Shown: positions 26,845-37,689 of the stretch, piece after piece | How the letters are laid out: each line of letters begins with the position of its first letter | Position numbering within the stretch: position 1 is the first letter of the stretch | DNA from: Mallotus nudiflorus | Lineage: Eukaryota > Streptophyta > Magnoliopsida > Malpighiales > Euphorbiaceae | DNA length: 64,000 nucleotides | Direction: 5' to 3' | NCBI GenBank assembly: GCA_947683625.1 | Contig: CANTUR010000659.1 | Coordinates: 538,501 to 602,500, forward strand | Notes under the pieces: model-generated | What the model was told of the DNA's origin: nothing | Seen by the model: only the letters and a program-made list of their open reading frames with translations | Database searches by the model: none | Program-made: the position numbers and the translations under genes

Positions 26845-29480
26845 TCAAGCTCCCGATCCGACACCCTTAGGGTCATCCCCTCCTCCAGTGCCACTACCAC
26901 TCCCATCCTCATCGTTGTTGTCCTCATCAATCTGGAACACATCAATCTGGCACTCAAGAGTGGTGATCCTCACCCTACTAGCCTTGTCACGGTCCTGCTT
27001 AAACAAATCACAGGTTAGTGAATCATGTGAGCATGAATACATATAAGGAATAGAAAGATTCTTACCCTCCACTATTGGGTGACCTCTAACATATAGTCTC
27101 TCTAAGTTTCTATCATGCGATACATGTACAAGCCTTGCTCTAGAGAAATTTTCATTATTAAATGAATGTTAGAACTAACAAATGGGTTGAGAGTGAACTT
27201 GCATGAGTGGCAACACTAGGGGTGCATGTAGGTGTCAGATCCTTGTCTAGAGTCAAAAAATGATGAGATAACTCTCAAAGAGGGACCCAGCATTGAGCTA
27301 AGGGGTTAGGGAAATGAATGAAGTTGTTGGGAGTGAACTGAGAACTGGGGGTGGTAGGCCGCCTAGCCTACTCCGCAGCCACCGAAGTCTCCTCCCTGCC
27401 ATGGTCCAAACAATGCCTTAGGGGTTCTCTCTCTCACACTCGAGATCTAGCCTGAGGCATGGGCCTAAAGAGTGCAACCTAAAGGCAAGAAAAGGAAAGC
27501 ATGTAAGAACACAACTAGTTCTTAAAGTACGAAAAAGTGACAGGGATATACCTAGGAGGTAGAAGTGACATGGAAGGGGACCGTTAACAAAAGATGAGCT
27601 TGAACGAACTCCATATATCGGCTCTTCACACGAACTGTGTGATCCACAGCCACAGAGCCTATGATAGCCTGAGCGAGGTTCTCACCCTCCATCTCATGCG
27701 CCCAAAGCATGCTATTAGGGGGAGGCCTGGGAACTCGTCTCGCTATAGTGCCTCCCCTCTAATTTATAACCCACTAGCCAAAAAACCAGGCCCGATACCC
27801 AGGACCATAAAGGAGTACCCTTTTCTGAGCTAGGGGCCTGGAATGAGTCATCTCAATATTCCAACTATCCTCAGGCCCTTACAAGTCATTCTGGATCTGC
27901 GAAAGGTGGAAACATCAGTAGGTAAGTAGGTTAAATTTGTAAAAAATTCTAATGGAAGAGGTTGTGTTTTGTAGGTACCGCATCCTATGTCAGGGAGTTC
28001 AGGTGTTGCTTATGAATATGTACCCAGGCAAGATGCCTCTTCAGGACACGGCTGGCACCTATTTATTGATAGTTAGAAGGTAATCCCCCACTCGTTGCAC
28101 ACCTATGAGTAGCTCAAACTCTAAAGCCTAAACCTATTAAGAAAGTTGATTAGTCAGTGTAAATAAGTAGAGACTAGAACAAGTCAAGAGAGGGAAGAGT
28201 CATGACTTACCAGGATAGCATGCCAAAAGCCATAAAATCTCTTGGTCCCTCAGACCACCTCGTCCATGCTCCAATGCAGATACACAAGAGCACATCTACC
28301 CCAATCAAATGTGGATATACATGATTAAGATCTCAGAGAGTTGGTAAGAACATCAGATTAATTGAGCTGGCGATGTCAGCAAAGAAGTTAGTGTTGAGCA
28401 AGTAGAGTAAGAAAGCCCTCACTACTTGATCAACCTCACGAGCAGTGACCATAACCATAGCCTGCTCTTGAGTATAGAAGCTCCTAATCAAGTCGAGCTT
28501 AAGGGTACGAGTCCCCTTCATATAAGGAATCATGCCCAAAAGCCGCTCGATGTATGCAGCCTTGTTCGAAGATAGCTAGTGTAAGCTCACATCGAAGGGG
28601 ATGGGGTCTCCAGCATAGACGATCCCTATAATAGCAGAAAATGACACCGGATCCAGAGTGAGCTCACCAAACGGGAGGTGGAAGGTGTGGGTCGTGTCGA
28701 ACCACCTCTCCATCAATATGTGTAGTGGTTGATAGTCTATACATCCCTACTCAGAAGGAAGTGAGAGTACAAAGTCCTTAAATCTAATCCCCTGAATCTG
28801 ATCCCTCTAATCATTAGTCAGCTCACTATAAAGAACTCAAGCCCCGTAGAAATTCCCAGCACCCTTAAATGTCTGCGCATCATGCTGCAAGAAAAAAATA
28901 TAGGGAAGTTGAATTTATACTTTTCATTATCATAGAATAATTTCAAAATGAATGAGCGTATACTGACACGGATCTCCCTACTAATGAAGCATGTCGCCTC
29001 ATCATTGAAGCGATCGTCTCATCACAGAGGCGATCGCCTTTTTAAAAAGGCGATGGCCTTTTAATTTGTAGCAAAGTCCATTGTCTCTTTAGGAGAGGCA
29101 TATTGCCTCATCAATAAGGTAATCACCTTATTGATGAGATGATTGCCTCATCAAAGAGGCAATTGCCCCTGCGGAATGCAGACAACAATGGTTCTTGATT
29201 TTTTTTTTACATTAAAATGGAAAATTTCATATTTGTTTATTCTAATCATGCTCTAGAATGATAAATACACAAGAATAATCACTAACCCGATGTAATTTGT
29301 AGGAAAAATAAAAAAAAATTGGGTACTAACCTCTATGGATGCAAACAAATAGATGTAGGACCCTAGGTCTGCCAAGAGATGAATTAAGCCTCCCCGTGTC
29401 AATCCAAGGTTCCGAGAAGCGCTAGCAAAGGGTAGGATGTGATCCCACTCAGGTACATGAGGTGTCCTCTCATTTTCCAT
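26845..29480 (-). pseudogene. Antisense PMD gene (aORF) of the Tat/Ogre element, with introns
   Basis: Encoded opposite to gag-pol, between integrase and the 3' LTR. Exon 1 (29480-29331) starts with MENERTPHVPEWDHI and is exactly 50 codons, ending at donor GTTAGT (from 29330). The next exon (28884-28211) follows a T-rich acceptor CTTGCAG and encodes the plant mobile domain, including LMERWFDTTHTFHLPFGELT (about 28718-28660) and YAGDPIPFDVS; it ends at donor GTAAGT (from 28210). Middle exons are uncertain; coding-like sequence (MEGENLAQAIIGSVAV) lies near 27690-27640. The last exon (about 26997-26845) follows acceptor TTTAAGCAG and encodes a short coil-like segment, then a Gly/Asp-rich tail. 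Stops in the PMD exon make this a pseudogene. Antisense extra genes at this place are known in the Tat lineage; their role is not established. Confidence 0.78.
28985..29170. repeat. Cluster of GAGGCGATCGCCTC-like palindromes
   Basis: Six or more imperfect copies of an AGGCGATCGCCT-type palindrome and of its variants with ATTGCC or ATCACC cores lie in 185 bases, all within the first intron of the antisense PMD gene. Neighbouring copies could fold into serial hairpins. Confidence 0.8.
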
Positions 29481-29689
29481 CGTTTAGAAAAGGGAGAGAA
29501 GTACAGAAAGTATAAAGGAGAAAGAGAGAAGAGAAGAGACAAGAAAAGAAAAAAAAAAAGGAAAATGACAAAAAGTGGAAAAGAGAAGAACAGAAGAAAA
29601 GTTATTTTTATAGTAAGTAGAAGTTTAAGGTTTTGAAAAAAAAGGTCACTATTTATGTGTGCTGGGAAATCGAAGTTCAAGAATGAAAG

Positions 29690-30640
29690 TTGTTTAAGCG
29701 AAGTTTTAGCAAAAATCGAGCCAGAAAAACCCGGGATTCGCACTTTTTAGTTTAATAAGGATCGGACTAGGGAAACCCGAGCTTCATATTTTCAATTGAA
29801 TGATGTGTGGGCCAGGAAAACCTAAGTGTTACGTTGTGGTAAGATAAAGGGCTGTTCGGGTTTCAATCCCCAAAGCTCAAAGACAGGGTTGTTTAGGTTT
29901 GAATCCTTGAAGATCAAAGATAGGGTTGTTTGGGTTTGAATCCTTGAAGCTTAAATACTGAGATGACTATTCAGGTAGTATCCTCGAAGTTGAAAGCAAA
30001 CGACAACTGGACCAGAAAAACTTAAAAGTCTATATCCCCGAAGAAGTGATGATCGGACTAGGAAAATTCGAGAATCATATTGAGCCAAGAAAACTAGAGA
30101 ACCAAAGTCAGTACAATAATGATCAGACCAGGAAAATTTGAGAATCACATCCCTAATGGTAATCAAGCCAAGAAAACTCGAGAACCGAAGTTAGTACAAT
30201 GATGATCAGACCAGGAAAATCCGAGTATCACATCCCCAATGGTAATTAAGCCAGGAAAACTCAAGAACCGAAGTCAGTACAGTGATGATTAGACTAGGAA
30301 AATCAGAGAATCACATCCCCAATGGTAATCAAACTAGGAAAACTCGAGAACCAAAGTCAAGGTTAAGTGATGATCGGACCAGGAAAACCCAAGAATCATG
30401 TTTCAGGTGTAGTGATGATCGAGCCAAGAAAACCCGAGAATCATGTTTTATGTGACAATTAGATCAGGAAAATCCAAGAATCACGTCCCCAGTGGAATTG
30501 TAATTGGGCCAAGAAAACCCGAGGTTAATCATTTTCGAATAACTTATCAAATATTAATGAGTGGTTGATCAAGCTAGGAAAACCTGAGGATCATGATCAT
30601 GTTTCAAAATTAAAGAACTCATTTCTCGAGTGAAACTCGA
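29690..30640. repeat. Minisatellite near the 3' LTR, period about 83 bp
   Basis: The motif 'gatc(a/g)gaccaggaaaa' recurs at 30051, 30121, 30204, 30287 and 30372, alternating with 'gccaggaaaactcgagaacc'. Irregular related units ('agggaaacccgagcttc') extend it left to about 29690. It fills the space between the antisense gene and the PPT, where Ogre elements commonly carry tandem sub-repeats. Confidence 0.9.
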
Positions 30641-30730
30641 GAGCCAAGTATATTACTGATCTTATTTATTTGTTTGTTGTTGTGCATGTGATTTTTTGAA
30701 AAATTTTCATTGCGTGCATTTGGTTTTTGG

Positions 30731-30748
30731 AAAAATTAGGGAGCAAAC
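30731..30748 (+). other. Polypurine tract of the Tat/Ogre element
   Basis: AAAAATTAGGGAGCAAAC directly precedes the 3' LTR, in the position and of the composition expected for the plus-strand primer. Confidence 0.65.
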
Positions 30749-32631
30749 TATAGACACCTGATTCGATCGGCCCGTGTTAGAGGACGAATTAGGGATGCTC
30801 GGTTTGATTGGCCCGTTGTTAAGCCCAATGATGAGAATGTGAAATTTGGACATAAGAACAAAACCTAAATCTCCAATTGGAAATGGACTTGAAAGCCTAA
30901 AAGCCTCAAAAGCCCAAGACTTAGCCCAATTGTCTAAAAATAACTCGGGCTCGAGCCAAAGGGGCATCGCCTTAGTGCAATAAGGCAATTGCCTCTTTGG
31001 TAGTTGCTGCAAAGGCGATTGCCTCATCATAGAGGTGCCACCTCTGTGACAGACCACTTGCAACTGCAGCCATAATGGCCAAGTGGTATGGGCCCTACAC
31101 CCCTAGACCTGATTTTACATAAAGAAAGTTTTTTAGGGGGAAGAGAAAGGTAATGAGGGCTCATGATAGCTAGAGAGCCTAAGGGCATAGGCAAGGTATG
31201 GGATAAAAAGAAAAGGGAAGAGAAAAGGGTAGACCCATTTTAAAAAAAATAGAAAAGAGAAAGAAAAGGCTCTAAAAAAAGATAGAAATGGACGTTCTTG
31301 AGGGAAGAGGGAGAATTAAAGCAAAAGCAAGCTCACAATCCTTAGGAGAGAAAGGGTAAAAACTTGTATCAAAGTGGAATTCATACCCAAGTGGAGATCA
31401 CACTCAAAAGCACATCTCTGAGGGTCTATTACTTTGGTAAAACTTTGCATCCAAATATACTTTTTTATAACTTCATCATTTATGTGTTTAGTTTACATGT
31501 GACTAAGTTCTTAGTATACTTTAAGTATATTTCAGGTTTATTTCATTTGTTACACTACCTTATTTATATGATCTCTTAAACTATTACATGTAGTTGTAAT
31601 TTGGCACCTGTTGGATGCATGTGTGCATGTACTGCTTGCTTAGGGTAGAAGTTTGTTTGTTTTGAGAGTCAAGCTATTTTGTTGATCAAGTGATGCCTTT
31701 TCATAGAGGCGTCTCCCCTTGTCAATGAGGTGATCACCTCTTCACAAAGGCGATCGCCATATTGATAGGTCGATTAGCTATTTGGCTCTTCTTCCTTTAT
31801 GAAATTTCGTATAATGTTCACTTCATATGCTCTTTCCACCTTTATACATAATTATTCCATTGTATGATGATAATTATTTTGGTTATTTGAGGGTTTCTTT
31901 AGTTAGTGACATGAAAACCCTTTTAGAACATTATTTGTAAATATTTATATGTATAATGTTGTGTTTTGCAAGAGGAAACTAACTGTATGTTATTGCAGGA
32001 ATTACTTAATGATCCACATCATTGAGTAGTCACTGTCATTAGCTAATTCCTGTAGACCATTGTACTTGTGTAAATAGTTTATTACTGGTTTACTTTTGGT
32101 ATATGTATGGTTTATTTTTTCTATATTATTCTTTTATTTTATCTAAAAGTGTTGTAATCCCTAATCCTTAATCCCTTTTCCCATTTGATTCAAATGTATG
32201 GTTTTAAATTATTACTTGTTTTATTCTTGTTGAATGTTGGGACTTAAAAGCATGAAATTGGATTAACGTGCAAACTTGGACTTAACTATAAAATTTGGAA
32301 ATTATCCGAAGGCAATTATAATACGTGTGGTAATAAAGAAATAATTGAATAATTAAAGGTAATAATACCCAAAACACAAACGGAAGCCAACTACAAGGTT
32401 GGGTGGGCATTCCAAAAGCCTATAACCAGTTTTCGAACCTAATCTTTAATGATGGCTTCTGGGAACCTCCATGGGATCCAGTTGTTGTACGGTGTGTCCC
32501 GGCTTTTATTTGGGTGGTGACTCCATCTTCGAATAGGCCCAAGACTTATATCATATTTCCAAGTGGGCTTCGAGCCCACACAGTGCTGTGGTCGCCAAAC
32601 ACTTGGGCACTCGCTAAACCCGTCGCATATA
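30749..32631 (+). repeat. 3' LTR of the Tat/Ogre element
   Basis: 1883 bp, partner of 10199-12079. It starts TATAGACACCTG and ends CGCATATA, followed by the target duplication atagt. Palindrome clusters recur at about 30961-31035 and 31690-31775. Confidence 0.92.
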
Positions 32632-32918
32632 ATAGTAAATAACTATTTTTATAATATAAATTCTCATAATTATATTTTATTTAAACTACATTAATAACAC
32701 TTTAGTAAACAAAAAGGAAGATATTTTACAAAATCCATATCATTATCACTATAATCTTCTATGCCATCAGTACCTATATGTGGCAAACTATATTATGATT
32801 CAGACTCATACTGCTGCCTTAATTTTTTAATATCCTTATGGTAATTGTCTAAGCATTAACGTATTATATCAATTGCTTTTTTTAATTGGGCTATTATAAC
32901 TTTGATTTCTACTTTAGT
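32632..32918. other. AT-rich host sequence right of the Tat/Ogre element
   Basis: No gene seen. Before the insertion this was continuous with 10198. Confidence 0.5.
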
Positions 32919-33236
32919 TTATCTAGGTAGAGTAGTTGAAATAGCCTTGGGTTTTGAAAACTCATGGTAACTATAATAGGCTTCAAATTCACATCTTAGT
33001 TTCCATGAGCAACCCCATTCCGGATCTACCCTTACAATCATGTTAGATGAATCTCCGATATCATCTAAATCATTTGTATGATATCTAAGAAAAATATGAT
33101 TACCATTTCTTTTTTCAAGAGCAAAATAGGTTCGATGATTTTGCAACAACCTTTTATTACCATACCATATGACACCAGTTAGGTCTTCATACTTATCAAT
33201 AATTTTTATTTTATTTCTACCACATCCTTCAACCAA
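32919..33236 (-). CDS. Unrecognised 105-residue frame downstream of MULE transposase
   Basis: An uninterrupted minus-strand frame from ATG at 33236, rich in charged and aromatic residues, containing DPEWGCSWKLRCEFEAYY. It lies just downstream of, and in the same direction as, the decayed MULE transposase. I do not recognise a family. The Cys-Ser-Trp-Lys-Leu-Arg-Cys cluster faintly resembles the zinc-binding segment near the N-terminus of MuDR-type transposases, so it could be a piece of a second MULE or an accessory gene. In a region where all other frames are broken, its openness may be chance. Confidence 0.3.
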   Translation of the reverse strand: MVEGCGRNKIKIIDKYEDLTGVIWYGNKRLLQNHRTYFALEKRNGNHIFLRYHTNDLDDIGDSSNMIVRVDPEWGCSWKLRCEFEAYYSYHEFSKPKAISTTLPR

Positions 33237-33429
33237 GGTAGATGAAATTTTTTTTCATTTTTTTTCTTTTATTCATTCATGATTAAAAAAAATTAAATAA
33301 AAGTTATTAATACACACTAATATATTAAAAAGGCATAATAACAAACATGAATTATCTTAAAAATACATTAGTGCATCATAAGAAATAAATAGTTGCTCTA
33401 TTTAAGGAAAACAAATTAATTCAAATCCA

Positions 33430-34574
33430 TAAGTCCTTGAATTATGGCCCAGTGAACCACATTTTTGGTAGAAATTCTTTTGACTAGCTTAAGAAGCTCA
33501 TTGGTCCATTTCATTCTGGGTGCATGATGATTTCAGTCTACCTTTTTTTTCTCTTCCAATCCAGATTGGGTACAAAGGGCAATTTGTTTGACTTTGGCCA
33601 ATATTCATAATGACCTAAAGGTACAAAACAACTAGACCAACATCTTAGATTATTGCTCACTGAGTGGAAAGAAGCAATATATTATTGGTGGTCAATGCCA
33701 TAAGCCAAACAACCAACAATTGCATGAAAACATGGAATTTTTGTTTGTTCAAATTTATCGCATGTACACCTTCTATTAAAAAAGATCGATGACTTGTTTG
33801 TGATGACCTTTTCTAAGGGAATGGTTGAAAACTAGTTGTTATTTCAAAAACCAAATTCTGCTAATCATATCTTTTCATGATATAGCCATTCGCCTTGTCA
33901 ATCCAATGTTTGATAATCTTCGTACATTTTAGGTGTCCACAAATATCCTTTATTCATCAATCTTGTATATTCTACTCAATATTTATTGAACATATGAACC
34001 AATTTTAGAAAAAATTACTGCATCGTGGTTGTTACAGGCATCAATCTTATGCTCTTCAATATGGCATTTATAAATTCTGCATAGTTTGTTGTTATGACAC
34101 CATGTTAATGACTACCATCATATGATAAAGTCCATTTTTCCTTTGGGATTTTGTCAATCCACTACTTTGACTCTTTATGCCTTGCCTCAACTTGTGACAT
34201 CCATTTGTTGAATTTACATTTTTTATTCTCTCAACCTAAGTAAAATAAATTATTAGTTTTAACATTTAATAACTGTCAACATTAAACAAATGGATGAGAG
34301 TTTTTTTTTTGTACCATCTTTCTCAATGATGGTCTTCATTGGTGCATTTTTGAACTTCGTACTATAATTGCTAACCACATGGCATACACAATATCGATGT
34401 AGATTTGCATGCCATGTTGGTTGCTTCATTGAATTCTTTATGCCAATATGATGATAAGAAATTCCACAAATATCATCTCACCCATTACAAACATGAATTC
34501 ATAACATTGACATAAAATACTCCCAATTATCTTTATTTTCTTTTTCCACCAAAGCAAATGCAACAGTTAGTATA
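33430..34574 (-). pseudogene. MULE transposase, C-terminal part (DDE end and SWIM finger)
   Basis: Continues, across the solo LTR at 34580-37684, the transposase segment at 37690-37840. It contains VAFALVEKENKDNWEYFMSM at the start, HANLHRYCVCHVVSNYSTKF near 34410-34350, then WIDKIPKEKWTLSYDG and TTNYAEFINAILKSIR near 34170-34050. A SWIM zinc finger follows, RCTCDKFEQTKIPCFHA at about 33765-33715, with CxC and CxH spaced as in MuDR-type transposases. The tail ends with a PLGHYEYWP-type segment near 33610. Multiple stops are present. The enzyme would cut at the terminal inverted repeats; I could not identify those repeats. Confidence 0.8.
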
Positions 34575-34579
34575 ACATT

Positions 34580-37500
34580 TGTCACGACCCAAAACAGGGG
34601 CCATGACCGGCGCTAGGGAACGGGAATTCTTTCGAATCCGGAACCCGTAGCAAGCCTAAAAATAAAAATAAATCATGCAATAACAATAACCATATAAATA
34701 TAATATGCAGCGGAAAATAAAATCATAAATATTACAATATCATCCATAACAACTGGATATAATTCAAAACTCATCACATCGCATATATAATCTCATAAAT
34801 GTATAATCTTTATACAAATCCAGTTTTAACATAATACATCTCTTTAAAATAAAGTACATAAAATCCAATACTGTAATTTACAGCTACTGCAGTGTCTAGA
34901 TAAAATAAATAAGACTCAAGTAGACAATTTACATAAAGAAGCCGGGGCGGAAGAAATCCGGCGTATCGACCTGCTACTGAGGTCTGAGGAAGTTGACTCT
35001 CCTGAAAAATAGTCAACGGAGGGGAGTCAGACCTCACTGAGTGAATTACTATAGTATATATACATACACTCTAAGTGATAATGCAAACAGTCAACAGTAT
35101 ATGAGTAATATGTATATATACAGGCAAGTTCATACAGATGCAGAAAAATCATTTTATATATTTTGTCTGAAAATCAACTTTTATGAAGGATCACATAGAA
35201 CCCTAGAATATCGCAACCTCAGAAAATAGTGTTAAACAACACTCTGGCCATACAGGCTCACTGATTCCAAATATATCCACTTAATCCATATGGACAGTAG
35301 ACTGGCCCCGAGACACTAAGTCAACCGAGCTCCAGCAGTCTGACTGCCAGTGTGATTGGCCCCGAGACACTTGGTCAACCGAGCTCCAGCAATCACACCC
35401 ACAAACCACATCTCACACATCCAATAATCATAATCAAATCGATATCCACAAATAGTCAGTAATAAAGCCTAAATACTATAGGCGTACCGGTACGTACTCG
35501 GTCCTAGTGCTGCCCACTAGGTAGCACGTTCTATTGATATCCTTCAGTAATAAATAATAAAACATTCATTCACAAATATAAATGATGCATGAATATTAAT
35601 GAAATAGCAATATAAACCATATATATACTGGAAATATACCAAACGTAAACCAGGTATATTTGAGTATATATATACGTCAAATAAATTCAATCAAATCATG
35701 AATTAAACTAAAAATATATTTAAAAACATTTTAAATATATTTTATTAATAAAACATGTATATAATTTATTATATACCAAAAATATACCAAAAATATATTT
35801 GAATATAAATCATGTTATTTATGCATAATTAGTCAAAATAAAACATGCATTTTCTAAATCATGCATCCTAAGCATATATATATAATATAGTAACTCACCT
35901 AATGCGCTCCACGAGACAGGTCCGACGGGCCTGGTCCACTAACCCTCGGTCTCGGCGTAACTAAACAAGAAATAATTAATCGACATCAGAATAACCCTAA
36001 CAGAAATCCTAGAATTCAATCTAGAGTATTAAATACAGAATCGAAAATTAGGGTTCGACTGGATATCACGTTTTACGAGAATTCTACCGGAAATCCGGCA
36101 GAACCTCCCCTGTAAAACGGACATCTCTCTACTCAAAAGAGTAGAGCCGACCCTGCAAAGAAAATACACTTCAAAAATAAACACCACAATTAATCACAAC
36201 CCCTCGGTCGGACTCCAGACTACAATCTGTCGACCGGGTTCCACAAACACAGAAAATATATTCAAATATACCAAAAATATCCTTAAGTCATAAAAATACA
36301 TTTTATAAATAAAAATTACATAATTGACCTTGAAACACTGTAAAAATCGATTAAAACTCATTTTATTTGAAAAACCGTATATTATATATATAATTGAAAA
36401 TAATTCACGAAAAATAGTTTTAATTAGTTAAAAATACCAAATATTTTGTAGAAATCATTTTTATACCTTAAATAAATATTAAAACCAATTAAATTACATT
36501 TTTAGACAATTTAGGGTAAAATTACCAAAATACCCCTATATATATATATATACCTAAATTACTTCAAAAATTCACCAAAAATCATACAATTATCCAAAAT
36601 TAATTTTCTCAACATATTTATCAATAATATCAATAATTAAACTCAATTAACCAATTAAATTCAAATAAAAACACAATTAACTTAATTTTACAAAATCACA
36701 TAAACTTCAATAATTAAAAATAAATACTTAGAAATTCATAAAAATTCCAAATAAATTCCTATAATTCATTTCAACACCTAATTCAACCATAAACTCCAAT
36801 TTCATAATTTAAATAATTAATTTCCGAAAATTCGAAAATAATATTAAAATATTCAAAAATACCCAAAAATCCAAACAATCTCCAAAAATTCTACAAAAAT
36901 TCATACATGAAGATTAAACTACCAGGAACAACATTTGTGAAGGAAGTTTCCATGAATCATCCAAATTGAAGCTCAAAAAAATCGAAAACCAAAAGTGGCC
37001 GAAATATTCAACTCAAAACCTAAGCAATTCTAGACCGTTTTAGCTCAAACAAAAGCTAGAATAACACTCACCGGAGCTCAAGGAGAAGATAGAGACCGGC
37101 GGTGTCGAAAACGGTGGCCGGAGGAGGGAGAAACCACGGTGGCAAAAATGGTGGTCCGGCGGCACCCACGGGAGAAGAAAGAAGAAGAAGAAGAAAAAGA
37201 AAAAGAAAGAAAAGGAAAGAGAAAAGAAAAGAAAAAGAAAGAAAAAGGAAAAGAAAAAGAAAAAAAAAAGAAAAAAGAAAAAAAATAATAAATTTTAATA
37301 AAATAATAAATTTTAATAATTTAATAATAAATAAAATAATCAAATAATAATAAATAAATAATAAAATATTAGGGTAATAATAAACCCTAATTAAATAAAT
37401 ATACACACACAGGCTTTATTTAATAATTTAAAAATATGTATGAGTTCATGCAAACCCGTAAATACATTTAAAATAATTAATAATACATTGTTTACGTGGA

Positions 37501-37684
37501 AATTTCCCCGAAAATGAAAGTCCCGGGAAAATTTTACGTAAAATACTGAAAATAATAGACAGTAATTAAAATAGGTTTAAAATACATATTAACTCATAAA
37601 AATATCATATAAAATACAAAAAATCACTGACACTGCATATCCCGGTACAGTGTAAAAATATTTTTAAAATTACGGGATATTACA
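34580..37684 (-). mobile_element. Solo LTR B, Tekay/Del family, minus orientation
   Basis: 3105 bp from TGTCACGACCC to GGGATATTACA, the reverse complement of the LTR of the element at 38550-49766, with high similarity throughout. The flanks acatt (34575-34579) and acatt (37685-37689) are a perfect target duplication. It lies inside the DDE domain of the MULE transposase, and the two halves of that domain join with no loss except one copy of the duplication. No internal region remains. The homopurine tract at 37178-37290 and the GC-rich block at 37100-37180 match the plus-strand element's LTRs. Confidence 0.95.
34978..35036. repeat. Conserved LTR stem-loop (solo LTR B)
   Basis: Outer arms TGAGGTCTGA/TCAGACCTCA and inner arms AGTTGACT/AGTCAAC are both present. 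Confidence 0.9.
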
Positions 37685-37689
37685 ACATT

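Larger units (their letters stand above)
10199..32631 (+). mobile_element. Tat/Ogre-type LTR retrotransposon, 22.4 kb, nested insertion inside
   Basis: Long direct repeats at 10199-12079 and 30749-32631 bound the element, and the 5-bp flanks atagt (10194-10198) and atagt (32632-32636) match exactly. Between them in order lie a PBS, gag, protease with G-patch, RT, RNase H, a second RNase H, integrase, an antisense PMD gene, a minisatellite and a PPT. The protease context, dual RNase H and an extra antisense gene between pol and the 3' LTR are traits of the Tat lineage (Ogre and relatives). A 5.6-kb element (16989-22570) is inserted in the RT-RNase H junction, so the native length was about 16.8 kb. 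All coding parts are riddled with stops and the two LTRs have diverged visibly, so this is an old insertion. Confidence 0.92.

Noticed and set aside
28985..29170. Possible CRISPR-like array
   Set aside because: Palindromic repeats are imperfect and irregularly spaced, without distinct spacers, in a plant retrotransposon.
33780..33800. Possible tRNA or small RNA gene in the host layer
   Set aside because: No cloverleaf or box A/B pattern could be supported here or elsewhere in the window.
37068..37406. 112-residue minus-strand frame rich in Phe and Leu
   Set aside because: It is a translation of the homopurine/homopyrimidine tract of solo LTR B; the frame is open because the tract cannot make stops in that phase.
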